A DNA stretch of 64,000 nt from CANMIH01 sp049116335. Lineage in GTDB: Bacteria > Pseudomonadota > Alphaproteobacteria > Rhodobacterales > Rhodobacteraceae. The stretch spans positions 62,001 through 126,000 of the forward strand of contig JAGDYZ010000005.1 of the NCBI GenBank assembly GCA_049116335.1, read 5' to 3'. Position numbers and translations under genes: made by a program. Within the stretch, counting starts at the first letter, position 1; each line of letters opens with the position of its first letter. Below are positions 1 to 7,682 of the stretch, piece by piece. The notes below the pieces were generated by a model that had not been told where the DNA came from, did not search any database, and saw only the letters and a program-made list of their open reading frames with translations.

Positions 1-21
1 TCTATGGTTTGACCGGTTCAT
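1..21 (-). CDS. Start of an unidentified gene leaving the window at the left edge (partial)
   Basis: Only seven codons are visible (MNRSNHR). The ATG overlaps the stop of the preceding 22-codon ORF as ATGA, so the two are probably translationally coupled, and a GGAGGG-like Shine-Dalgarno sequence lies just upstream. The gene lies in the transcript led by the cobalamin riboswitch at 135-315, so a role in cobalamin synthesis or in cobalt or corrinoid uptake is likely by context. The product cannot be named from seven residues. Confidence 0.45.
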
Positions 22-86
22 GTCGCCCTCCGCGCACTAAGCGGGAGCATGAAAATCGCGATGCGGGCCGCAGCCGTTTTGTCCAT
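18..86 (-). CDS. Very short ORF (22 aa) between a cobalamin riboswitch and the next gene
   Basis: The ORF starts with ATG behind a strong GAGGAGG Shine-Dalgarno sequence about 8 nt upstream. It encodes 22 residues with a basic N-terminus and a short hydrophobic stretch (AIFMLPL), and its TGA overlaps the ATG of the next gene. I recognise no family. It could be a leader peptide that couples riboswitch output to translation of the following gene, or the short first gene of a cobalamin or cobalt operon. The ribosome binding site and the exact ATGA overlap argue that it is translated. Its function is unknown. Confidence 0.45.
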   Translation of the reverse strand: MDKTAAARIAIFMLPLSARRAT

Positions 87-134
87 CTGTGATCCTCCTC
101 CGTGGCACCCCGCCCGGATTAAAGTTTCAGTTAC

Positions 135-315
135 AGATGGCAGGTCTCCTGACTCGCGGGTCATCGTTCGCCGTCCCTTCCCGATTCAGATGAATCAGTG
201 GCTGTGACGGGGCACTTGCCGCTTACAGTTGCGGGGGCAGTCGCGGACTTGGTGAGTGATCACCGCACCGCGTTCCCTTTTCATTCAGACTTGGGGCTAA
301 CCGCATCCGAAACCA
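135..315 (-). promoter_or_regulatory. Cobalamin (adenosylcobalamin) riboswitch
   Basis: Read on the minus strand, the element has the AAAGGGAA segment and then the conserved core GCCCCCGCAACTGTAAGCGG (B12 box, near 221-240). It ends with GAGTCAGGAGACCTGCC near 139-155. These are the hallmarks of the cobalamin riboswitch family. It precedes the 22-codon ORF and the gene leaving the window, which it presumably represses when B12 is sufficient. The element at 8609-8787 has the same core and orientation. Confidence 0.93.
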
Positions 316-350
316 TCTATATCTAGGGGTGCATGATGACTCCACCCCTG

Positions 351-1142
351 TCAATTGATTCTACGATCCACCAGAGCCAAAGCGTCGCTTGCAGCCTTCC
401 GTATGCCGCTTGCGAACACCGTGACGTCTATAGAGGTCGCAACAAACAAAGCACCTGCCTCTAGACACTCCTTTTGTAGACCCCCGTCCAGTGTCAGTAT
501 GCCCGGTGCTTTTCCCGCCGCCGCAATTCGCGAAATGGCATCCAGGATTACGGCTTTCAGCTCATCCGCCTGACCAGGGCCACGCAGATCAAGATCAGCC
601 CCCAAATCCGCAGGGCCGATGAACACACCATCAATCCCATCCACTTTCAAAATATCTTCAAGTGCAGCTAGACCCGCACGATTTTCAACCTGCGCCAGAA
701 GACAGATCTCATCACCTGCTGTTTCGAAATAGTTGGGGATGCCGCCAAAATCCGATGCGCGTGCCAGAGCCGCGCCGACCCCCCGAATGCCGTGAGGCGG
801 GTATGTGACGGCGCGGACAAGATCGCGCGCCTGTTCTGCGCTTTCAACAAGTGGGATCAAAAGCGTCTGTGCCCCGGCATCCAGATATTGCTTGATCATC
901 CAGCTTTCGCCAATCACCGGACGCACAACCGGGTGGCAGTCCCGCGCTGCCATCACCTGCAACTGCGCCGTAATAGACCGAAGATCATTTGGAGCATGTT
1001 CTCCGTCAACAACAACCCAGTCAAATCCAGCGCCCGCTGTGATTTCCGACACATAGGGATCGGCAAGCCCCATCCAGCACCCCATTTGGGGAACACCGGC
1101 CTTTAGAGCCGCTTTGAAGGGGTTTTTTTTAGGCGCAGGCAT
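351..1142 (-). CDS. HpcH/HpaI-family class II aldolase (2-keto-3-deoxy acid aldolase)
   Basis: The 263-residue protein is a full-length member of the HpcH/HpaI family, which cleaves 2-keto-3-deoxy acids to pyruvate or another 2-oxoacid plus an aldehyde using a divalent metal. The catalytic set is intact and spaced as in E. coli HpaI: H49 in DGEH, R74, the metal ligand E153 in QVEN, and D179 in GPADL. It lies 59 nt downstream of a MocR-type regulator on the same strand, so the two may be cotranscribed or the aldolase may be a target. The substrate is not evident. Close relatives are annotated as 4-hydroxy-2-oxoheptanedioate or 2-keto-3-deoxyrhamnonate aldolases. Confidence 0.9.
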   Translation of the reverse strand: MPAPKKNPFKAALKAGVPQMGCWMGLADPYVSEITAGAGFDWVVVDGEHAPNDLRSITAQLQVMAARDCHPVVRPVIGESWMIKQYLDAGAQTLLIPLVESAEQARDLVRAVTYPPHGIRGVGAALARASDFGGIPNYFETAGDEICLLAQVENRAGLAALEDILKVDGIDGVFIGPADLGADLDLRGPGQADELKAVILDAISRIAAAGKAPGILTLDGGLQKECLEAGALFVATSIDVTVFASGIRKAASDALALVDRRIN

Positions 1143-1201
1143 AAGATGTCCTTTCTCAAATTTCGGCGAGCCTATCAGCTTCTATCTTCGCGACAAGTTA
1201 C

Positions 1202-2611
1202 TCACGGGCGGATGTCACGAAGGATATCGGCAATGATTTCTAACGCTGGCAACATCTCGTCTTCTGTGTCCGCGCAGCTTCCCATGATGAGCCCCTGTCG
1301 CGAAGGTGTACCTGCGGCATAGGCCAAGGAGAGCGCCTCTACATCCACACCACGTGCTAAGGCCTTGCGCTGGATTACCTGATCGGACAATCCAGCGCGC
1401 AATAAGAACACCACCTGCATGCCCGCTTGGTGGTCTATGCAATGTCCAAACTCGGCGCAGTGTTTGGCCAACCAGTCCAAAAGAAACTGTCGCCGCACAT
1501 CATAGACACGCCGCACCCGCCGCAGGTGTCGATAGAACTCACCCGCGTGAATGAATTCCGCCAGAGCAGGCTGTGGCATCGCACTTGCATTGCTGCCATA
1601 GCGCCGAAGGGCCTGCATCAAACGCGGAACCAGCGCCTGGGGCGCCACCACGTACCCCATTCGCAATGTGTTGGAAAAAATCTTTGAGAAACTGCCGATG
1701 TAAATCGTTCGGTTCAGTTGATCGAAACCTGCCATTGCCGGAATGGGCCGCCCAGCATACCGAAATTCACTGTCATAATCGTCTTCAAGGATCCAACCAT
1801 CGTTTTCTTCTGCCCAGCGGATGAAATCCAACCGGCGCTGCGGCGACATAGCACCGCCAAGTGGATATTGATGAGACGGGGTCAAAACCACAGTTCGCGG
1901 CCCCTTGCCTTGTGGCAACACCGCGCCCTGCGCATCCATTTGAAGCCATTGCGGAGTATGCCCCAGCAACTCGGCCATATGGAGCAACGGTGCATAACCA
2001 GGGTTCTCCAGACCGATGGTATCCCCGCGCTGCATGAGCGCCTGTAGACATAACATCACTCCATCAGAGGCCCCTGCCGTGACAATGATCTGATCCGGAT
2101 GCGCCTCGATCCCGCGCCATTCAGAAACATGCGCGGCAATGGCCCGGCGCAAATCTGCGTGGCCTTGCCGCCCTCCCCCGCCCAACATCGCTTGAGGGTC
2201 TTTACGGCAAAGACGCGAGACAGTTTTGGCCCATTGCGCATATGGAAACAGGCGCATATCCGGAGACCCCGCAGAAAAAGGGCGGAGTTGGGGTATGGAT
2301 TTAGAGGCCGGAGCCGTAGAAGGCTGACGTTCTTTGCGCACCATCTCTACGCTGCCCAAGGCACAGACACGATAGCCCGATCCCTGCTGCGAGGTGAGAT
2401 ATCCCTCTGCCACCAACTGTTCGTAGGCTGTCACGACGGTCGAACGGGAGACACCCAATTCCGTGGCAAACACACGTGTTGGAGGAACCGTTTCCCCAGC
2501 TGAGATTGCCCCCGCCACAACTTTCGATCGTATGGCCGAGCAGATTTGCTCGAACACAGGCTCAGAGAGACTTCGGTCGATCGAAAACCCGATCCAGGCA
2601 GGTGATGTCAT
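1202..2611 (-). CDS. MocR/PdxR-type GntR regulator with aminotransferase-like domain
   Basis: The protein has 469 residues. An N-terminal winged helix of the GntR type (about residues 15-85, with GVSRSTVVTAYEQL as recognition region) is followed by a fold-type I aminotransferase domain. The PLP-lysine motif GSFSKIFS and the PLP-contact DDYDSEFRY are both present, so PLP binding is likely. This architecture defines MocR regulators, of which PdxR controls PLP synthesis; others control GABA, taurine or amino acid use. The effector here cannot be told. The HpcH aldolase gene lies downstream, the YHS-protein gene is divergent, and an inverted repeat lies about 50 bp upstream. Confidence 0.92.
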   Translation of the reverse strand: MTSPAWIGFSIDRSLSEPVFEQICSAIRSKVVAGAISAGETVPPTRVFATELGVSRSTVVTAYEQLVAEGYLTSQQGSGYRVCALGSVEMVRKERQPSTAPASKSIPQLRPFSAGSPDMRLFPYAQWAKTVSRLCRKDPQAMLGGGGRQGHADLRRAIAAHVSEWRGIEAHPDQIIVTAGASDGVMLCLQALMQRGDTIGLENPGYAPLLHMAELLGHTPQWLQMDAQGAVLPQGKGPRTVVLTPSHQYPLGGAMSPQRRLDFIRWAEENDGWILEDDYDSEFRYAGRPIPAMAGFDQLNRTIYIGSFSKIFSNTLRMGYVVAPQALVPRLMQALRRYGSNASAMPQPALAEFIHAGEFYRHLRRVRRVYDVRRQFLLDWLAKHCAEFGHCIDHQAGMQVVFLLRAGLSDQVIQRKALARGVDVEALSLAYAAGTPSRQGLIMGSCADTEDEMLPALEIIADILRDIRP

Positions 2612-2660
2612 GAATTTGGCCCTTTAAAATCATCCGAATTCAAACGATATGCTCAGACCA

Positions 2661-2680
2661 GATCAGAAAGCAATCTGATC
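2661..2680. promoter_or_regulatory. Inverted repeat, candidate operator of the neighbouring MocR regulator
   Basis: Arms GATCAGA (2661-2667) and TCTGATC (2674-2680) are exact reverse complements around a 6-nt spacer. The repeat lies in the 191-bp divergent region between the MocR gene and the YHS-protein gene, 50 bp from the regulator start, and no T-run follows it. An operator role is inference. MocR sites are often direct repeats instead. Confidence 0.3.
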
Positions 2681-2802
2681 AACGTATCTTTGCGATCTTG
2701 GCAATAGTGTCTTGCGCATCATGGCAATTCTGAAGTGAAAAAATCTCCCCATATCCATTCTCGTAACGGGGAAACACCCCAGAGCTTTGAAAGGATACAG
2801 AT

Positions 2803-3291
2803 ATGAAAACCCTGACCCGCACCTTCGTTCTGACGACCGCTCTCGCCCTAAGCGGCATGGCAGCAGCGCCTGCATTTGCCTATGATGAAAACTCAACCGC
2901 GTCGGTGAACGTCGACACCGCTGGCGTTGGTCTGCAAGGGTACGACCCAGTTTCCTACCACAGCGTGGGTGTGCCGCAGGAAGGGTCGGCAGAATTCACT
3001 GCTGAGTTCGAAGGCGTAACCTACCAGTTCACCAGCGAAGCAAACCGCTCGCGCTTTGTTGCGAATCCAGCAGGATATGCACCTGCTTATGGCGGCTTCT
3101 GCCAGACCGGCGCTGCGATCAACAAAAAACTGGACATCGATCCCAAATCCTGGCGTATCGCTGACGGCGTTCTGTATCTCTACATCAACGATCAGGCCAT
3201 GACGACCTTCCTGAAAGATCACGACAACATGACCGAAGCAGCCAATGTCAACTGGCCGCTGATCCGCGACGCCAAGCCGTCCGAACTTTAA
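2803..3291 (+). CDS. Exported YHS-domain protein
   Basis: The 162-residue protein starts with a clear Sec signal peptide (basic MKTLTR, hydrophobic core, likely cleavage after APAFA near residue 26), so it is periplasmic. The mature part carries a YHS-like domain: LQGYDPVSYHSVG, then a strand-turn segment with Y-x-F-x-S near residues 73-78, then YGGFCQTG near residue 105. YHS domains are metal-associated, and exported members are common in proteobacteria with no agreed function. A GAAAGGA Shine-Dalgarno sequence supports the start. It is divergent from the MocR gene and may be under its control. Confidence 0.85.
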   Translation: MKTLTRTFVLTTALALSGMAAAPAFAYDENSTASVNVDTAGVGLQGYDPVSYHSVGVPQEGSAEFTAEFEGVTYQFTSEANRSRFVANPAGYAPAYGGFCQTGAAINKKLDIDPKSWRIADGVLYLYINDQAMTTFLKDHDNMTEAANVNWPLIRDAKPSEL

Positions 3292-3300
3292 GTCCTATTG

Positions 3301-3330
3301 GGCATCCGGACCGGTGTTCGGATGCCTCTC
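3301..3330 (+). terminator. Hairpin after the YHS-protein gene
   Basis: GGCATCCG (3301-3308) pairs with CGGATGCC (3319-3326) across a 10-nt loop, 10 nt after the stop codon. The following TCTCCTC is only weakly T-rich, so termination efficiency is uncertain. The rest of the gap to 3518 shows no gene. Confidence 0.5.
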
Positions 3331-3518
3331 CTCATAGATGCGGTCATCGGCGCATCTTGACGGTATGTGCCATTGCTTCTGTGGAAGCGGAAGAGGAGCC
3401 CTTCCCCAGTTCATCCTAGCAATTGCGCATCACGTCTTGGGGTGTGCGGATCTTCTTGTGTTGGCACGATATTGTTGTCCCACCGTGCTGCAGTTTGGTT
3501 CAGGTCCGCCGCCCCTTT

Positions 3519-4445
3519 TTAAACAACCGCGTCCTTCATGGTCTTGCCGTATTGCAAGGTCGGATCACTTCTGAGCTTTGAGACCAGCTCATCAATAAAG
3601 CTTCGCACCCGCTTGGGTGGACGCGCCCCATAGGGGTGGAGCAAATGAATGGGGATAGAGGGCGGTTCAAACTCTGGCATCAGCCGCACCAGTTTTCGAT
3701 CCGCGATCAGGCCGGCGACTTTATAAGAATGCGCCCGCGTTATTCCCCACCCTGCAAGCGCGGCGTCAATGGCGGCCGCGCTGTCTGACACTGCGAGATG
3801 CGGCTCAAGCATAACATGGTCCTGCGTTGGATGGTCAAAGCTCCAGTCCACCTTCCCGCGTTTCGAGGTCGCGGCCACAATTCTATGATGGCGCAAGTGT
3901 TGGGGTTCGGTCACAGCCGGATTGCCACACAGATACCGCGGTGAAGCGCAGACAACCCGACAGGCCCATCCCAGTCGGATTGCACGCAGATTGGAATCCT
4001 GCAGCTCACCGATGCGTACTGCGACGTCGTAATGGTCGCCGACCACATCCTCAAGCTGGTCCGAGTACGAGGCATTCACCCGCATATCGGGGTTTGCATC
4101 CAAATAATCGATGATCAGGGGCTGGATAAATGCATGCCCAAAGGCATGCGGGGCTGTGAGACGCACCTTGCCCGAAAGCGTTTGAGATTGATCTGAAAAA
4201 GCCTCATGCACGGCCTCGAACTCTGACAACAAATGTCGACAGCATTCCAGATAGCGTTCCCCCGCTGGCGTCAAACGCAGCTGACGCGTGCTGCGGATCA
4301 TCAGCATTGTCCCCAGATGATCTTCCAACCCGTTGATCGTGCGTGTCACCACAGAGGGTGCGACGCCCCGCTTTCGCGCTGCCGCACTAAAGCTTTTTTC
4401 ATCAGCCACTGTCTGAAAAAGCTTCATCGCGTGCAACATGTCCAT
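3519..4445 (-). CDS. LysR-family transcriptional regulator
   Basis: The protein has 308 residues, with an N-terminal winged helix-turn-helix (about 4-62, including FSAAARKRGVAPSVVTRTI) and a substrate-binding domain (about 88-290). It belongs to the DsdA/AaeR-like LysR subgroup that typically acts as a local regulator. It lies 15 nt downstream of the HPP-family gene on the same strand and may be cotranscribed with it. Its inducer and targets are not evident. An alternative ATG lies two codons inside the ORF. Confidence 0.9.
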   Translation of the reverse strand: MDMLHAMKLFQTVADEKSFSAAARKRGVAPSVVTRTINGLEDHLGTMLMIRSTRQLRLTPAGERYLECCRHLLSEFEAVHEAFSDQSQTLSGKVRLTAPHAFGHAFIQPLIIDYLDANPDMRVNASYSDQLEDVVGDHYDVAVRIGELQDSNLRAIRLGWACRVVCASPRYLCGNPAVTEPQHLRHHRIVAATSKRGKVDWSFDHPTQDHVMLEPHLAVSDSAAAIDAALAGWGITRAHSYKVAGLIADRKLVRLMPEFEPPSIPIHLLHPYGARPPKRVRSFIDELVSKLRSDPTLQYGKTMKDAVV

Positions 4446-4460
4446 GGCGCGGCCTGTCCG

Positions 4461-4934
4461 TTATGAGGGATAATCTGACTTCAATATCCGATGATATGAC
4501 CATGCAACGGCTACCAACAACACCGCGCCGGACACAACTGGGAACACAAAAAAGTCAGGACTTGGTGAGGTGGCGAAAATCACGAGGGGATTGGCCCCTG
4601 CTGGTGGGTGTGTGACACGCAGCAGGGCCATGGCGGTAATCGCGATGCCGACTGCTACCGCGACCGTCACCCAATGCGCTGGAAACATTGCAAGACAAAG
4701 CAAACCCACCAATGCCGAAACCGCATGACCAAAAACCACATTCGCCGGTTGAGACAACGGGCTTTGCGGGGCTGAGAACAAAAGAACACAGCTTGCGCCA
4801 AAGGGCGCCATCAACAAGGGCGTGCCAATCGTTGAAGCCATGCCCAGAACACCAATCGCAGCTGCTCCCCCAAATCCTGCGAGCAAGGCTGTTTTGACGG
4901 GCACAGGCGGTTGCTGGCGCTTGAGGAAAGACAT
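4461..4934 (-). CDS. HPP-family integral membrane protein
   Basis: This is a protein of about 157 residues with four predicted membrane segments (roughly 15-40, 45-65, 75-115 and 125-150). It carries the family signature THPPAGANPL near residue 107. HPP proteins are small four-helix membrane proteins; plant and cyanobacterial members have been linked to nitrite transport, while most bacterial ones are unassigned. The ATG behind AAAGGAG is preferred to an upstream TTG. It lies between the cobalt transporter operon and a LysR gene, all on the minus strand, but no link to cobalt is shown. Confidence 0.87.
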   Translation of the reverse strand: MSFLKRQQPPVPVKTALLAGFGGAAAIGVLGMASTIGTPLLMAPFGASCVLLFSAPQSPLSQPANVVFGHAVSALVGLLCLAMFPAHWVTVAVAVGIAITAMALLRVTHPPAGANPLVIFATSPSPDFFVFPVVSGAVLLVAVAWSYHRILKSDYPS

Positions 4935-5037
4935 GGCGGCTCCTTTCAAAGGTCACGAGATGTGACCGATATGGAGCCCGCCGGGCATCTGCACTACACA
5001 CGGAATGTCGAAATCAGTTTTGTTCAGAACGCAATGT

Positions 5038-5688
5038 TCAGACCGGCTGAAGCTGACCAGCAACAAGCCCATACCCTTTAGGCGCGACCTTGTCCCGGAA
5101 CTGGGGATTGTGAGTCACCAATATGATCGCTTGGGGCAGACCGTTCAGGATCTCAACAAGACGCGCCTCGTTTTCCACGTCAAGCGCGTTCGTCGGCTCA
5201 TCAAGCAGCAACACATCAGGATCCATGGCGAGAACTGTCGCCAGTGTCACCAAGCGTTTTTCGCCACCAGACAGCTTATGGGTCACCCGGTCTCGCAGAT
5301 GCATCAGGTTCAACCGGGTCAGGACATCTTTGACGATATCCAGAACGTCATCCCGGGATTTCCCAAGGTTCAACGGACCAAAAGCGATGTCTTCGGCCAC
5401 TGTAGGGCAAAACAACTGATCATCCGCGTCTTGAAAAACCATGCCCACGCGTCGGCGCATTTCGGTAAAGTCGCGCTCAGTTGTACAGACCTTCCCGTCA
5501 AGCTTGACCTGCCCTCTATCTGGAAAGAGCAATCCTACAATTATCCGCAACAGAGTGGATTTCCCAACACCGTTCGGCCCTGTGATGGAAACCCGTTCTC
5601 CCGGTGCCAAGGACAGACTCGCCTCATTTAAAACAGGCGCATGTCCGGGGTAGGCAAAACTGACTTTGTCCAGCTCAAGCAAAGACAT
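5038..5688 (-). CDS. cbiO: Cobalt ECF-type transporter ATP-binding protein CbiO
   Basis: This 216-residue ABC ATPase energises the cobalt transporter at the inner face of the membrane. Walker A is GPNGVGKST (about 38-46), the signature is LSGGEKR, Walker B is VLLLDEPTNALD, and the switch histidine is in VTHN. The protein is on the short side for CbiO but has every ATPase motif. It overlaps the end of cbiQ by 14 nt and is the last gene of the riboswitch-controlled cbiKMLQO operon. NikO, the nickel counterpart, is similar; the B12 riboswitch favours cobalt. Confidence 0.93.
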   Translation of the reverse strand: MSLLELDKVSFAYPGHAPVLNEASLSLAPGERVSITGPNGVGKSTLLRIIVGLLFPDRGQVKLDGKVCTTERDFTEMRRRVGMVFQDADDQLFCPTVAEDIAFGPLNLGKSRDDVLDIVKDVLTRLNLMHLRDRVTHKLSGGEKRLVTLATVLAMDPDVLLLDEPTNALDVENEARLVEILNGLPQAIILVTHNPQFRDKVAPKGYGLVAGQLQPV

Positions 5689-6469
5689 GGCTCAATTCCA
5701 ATCCGATCAGCAAGAGCATAACAAGCGCGGCACAGGTCGCGAAGATATGGTCATAACGCGACAAACGGAACTGTTCCAGAAGAATGATCCGTCCCGTAAA
5801 TCCACGGCATTTCATTGCGCCCAGAATGCGTTCGGATCGCTCAACCGCTCGCACAAGCATCATCCCAACCAGATACCCGTAACTGCGATAGGTGTGCCAA
5901 TTGGTACGTGGTTGAAAACACCGCATTTTCATCGAAGTTCGCAGGCGGAGATATTCTTCGCGCAACACTTCGATATAGCGGATCGTGAACATCAGTAGAT
6001 GCACCAGACGCTCGGGGCATTTGAGCGCATACAGCGCATGGCCTAATGCGACCGGCTCCAGTGTCCCCAGCAAAGTCAGCACAGCCAGCACAACGGCATT
6101 GGCCGTCAGCCCGATCTCAATCGCAAGGAACAATCCTTCCCATGTCGCAGGAAATCCAAACACCGTGAACATTGCCTCACCCGGTGTGGTGAACGGCATC
6201 AGCCCAAGCATAAAGAAGATAAACCCATCCATCATCGCCATCCGCTTTAGCGTACGGCGGGCCGGAAGATTGGACTGAGTAAGCAGAAAAAGTGACACGC
6301 ATAGCGCTAGGATCAAAACCGGGATCTGCGACAGACCAACGACCGTAATCGCAAAGGCCATGGTGACAACAATGCGGATCCGGGCATCCAGCATCCCGAT
6401 CCGACCACCGCCAAGCGAGGCCCCGGTTTCCGACAGGGTCTTTTCCCCGGAGGATAGGACATGCCCCAT
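5675..6469 (-). CDS. cbiQ: Cobalt ECF-type transporter transmembrane component CbiQ
   Basis: The 264-residue membrane protein belongs to the CbiQ/EcfT family, which couples the substrate-binding CbiM to the ATPase CbiO. Hydrophobic segments occur at about 30-75, 85-110, 120-145 and near the C-terminus. The cytoplasmic coupling part includes RCLAPE-like (KCPERLVHLLMF) and charged EVLREEYLRLR segments. The gene begins 4 nt after cbiL and overlaps cbiO, which indicates one transcript with tight stoichiometry. Confidence 0.92.
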   Translation of the reverse strand: MGHVLSSGEKTLSETGASLGGGRIGMLDARIRIVVTMAFAITVVGLSQIPVLILALCVSLFLLTQSNLPARRTLKRMAMMDGFIFFMLGLMPFTTPGEAMFTVFGFPATWEGLFLAIEIGLTANAVVLAVLTLLGTLEPVALGHALYALKCPERLVHLLMFTIRYIEVLREEYLRLRTSMKMRCFQPRTNWHTYRSYGYLVGMMLVRAVERSERILGAMKCRGFTGRIILLEQFRLSRYDHIFATCAALVMLLLIGLELSHVFA

Positions 6470-6473
6470 ACTG

Positions 6474-7058
6474 TCAGGCCACCCGTTTCAGCTTGCGATT
6501 GGCGGCGAGGTAAAACCCAACACCAAAGAGACCGATGATATAGCCGATCCCACCAAGAATGGTCTGGAGGTTGTTCTTTTCCTTATAGGCCGCGATCTCT
6601 CGACGCAGCGGGCGCATTTCATTGCGTACGATCGTTGCAATGGCGTCGCGTTCAGCCTGCGACAACGAGGCAACGGTGACCGCACCCGCCGCCGTCGGTT
6701 GAGCAACAGGCGCACTTGGTTCAGCCGCAGCTACCCCCAAAATGGCCGCAACTTCATCCGCAGGCATTGTCACCTCGGCAACGTGCCCGGCCCCCAGATC
6801 AGACCGGAATATATGCGCAACAGGGGTGTCAGGTGTGAACAGGAAAAAGCCATCCTCGTCCGTCTTGGTCTCACCAAGCTTAGTACCATCCGCATCATAA
6901 ACAGCTACGGTCTTATCCACGGCCATGTCGCCATTGGAGAACCCAATTTCACCCTCGATGGCCTGCCCAGAGGGAAAAACCGACGCGATCACCTTATGCG
7001 CCAACACCGGCAGAGGTGTCAGCACAAGGGCTGCGGTCAAAACAAAGGCACGCATCAT
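6474..7058 (-). CDS. cbiL: CbiL/NikL-type accessory component of the cobalt transporter
   Basis: The 194-residue protein has a signal peptide (cleavage probably after VLAHK-like LPVLA near residue 20), a periplasmic beta-rich region of about 90 residues, a low-complexity Ala/Pro linker (about 105-125), a helical stretch and one C-terminal membrane helix (about 165-187). This matches the CbiL/NikL proteins of KMLQO-type cobalt and nickel transporters, which lack the separate CbiN subunit. Its start codon overlaps the stop of cbiM (ATGATG with TGA inside), and it lies between cbiM and cbiQ. Naming relies on this architecture and on the neighbours. Confidence 0.85.
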   Translation of the reverse strand: MMRAFVLTAALVLTPLPVLAHKVIASVFPSGQAIEGEIGFSNGDMAVDKTVAVYDADGTKLGETKTDEDGFFLFTPDTPVAHIFRSDLGAGHVAEVTMPADEVAAILGVAAAEPSAPVAQPTAAGAVTVASLSQAERDAIATIVRNEMRPLRREIAAYKEKNNLQTILGGIGYIIGLFGVGFYLAANRKLKRVA

Positions 7059-7672
7059 GCGTTTGGTCCTTTCATGGTCGAAAAGAGCTCGGGCTTGACT
7101 GTGCGCGCCAGATAAACGGCAGCGGCGGTCAGAACAGCCTCGATCCCCATGACCGGAATATGTGTAAAGAATACCAATTTTGCGGCGGCATTAAATTCTT
7201 CGCCCGACATCATGAGCGAAATTGCGACCATTAGGGTGGTTAAAGTGATGGCAAAGGCGCCCCCAATCCCTCCCCAGATCGCACCGGCCACATGGGACCC
7301 GCGACCAATCATCGGGCGGAAAACCAATCCTGCGATGACCGCTGGCATGGCAATATTGACGGCATTGATGCCCAAAACCGTCAGTCCGCCAAAGCCAAAG
7401 AACACTGCTTGTAGGAGCAATCCAACAAACAACGCCGGAAAGGCGGCCCAGCCAAGCACAAGCCCGGCAAGACCGTTCAAGATCAGATGCACAGAAGACG
7501 GGCCCACAGGCACATGTATCAACGACGCGACAAAAAAGCTGGCAGACAGCACTCCTGCCGCCGGAATTTTCTCTATGGGCAAATGCCGCAAGCCAAGGGC
7601 GATGCCCCCAACAGCGACAACCGCACCACCCGCGACAACAGAATTGGCCAGAGCCCCGTCTACAATATGCAT
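7055..7672 (-). CDS. cbiM: Cobalt transporter substrate-binding membrane protein CbiM
   Basis: The 205-residue integral membrane protein begins MHIVDGAL. In the CbiM/NikM family the N-terminal Met-His amine and imidazole take part in chelating Co2+ or Ni2+, which makes the start codon certain. A further histidine-rich loop, HVPVGPSSVHLILNGLAG (about 54-71), is also a family hallmark. About six membrane helices are predicted. CbiM decides substrate specificity. The cobalamin riboswitch ahead of the operon argues for cobalt over nickel. It lies 10 nt after cbiK. Confidence 0.94.
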   Translation of the reverse strand: MHIVDGALANSVVAGGAVVAVGGIALGLRHLPIEKIPAAGVLSASFFVASLIHVPVGPSSVHLILNGLAGLVLGWAAFPALFVGLLLQAVFFGFGGLTVLGINAVNIAMPAVIAGLVFRPMIGRGSHVAGAIWGGIGGAFAITLTTLMVAISLMMSGEEFNAAAKLVFFTHIPVMGIEAVLTAAAVYLARTVKPELFSTMKGPNA

Positions 7673-7682
7673 TCTGCGTCCT

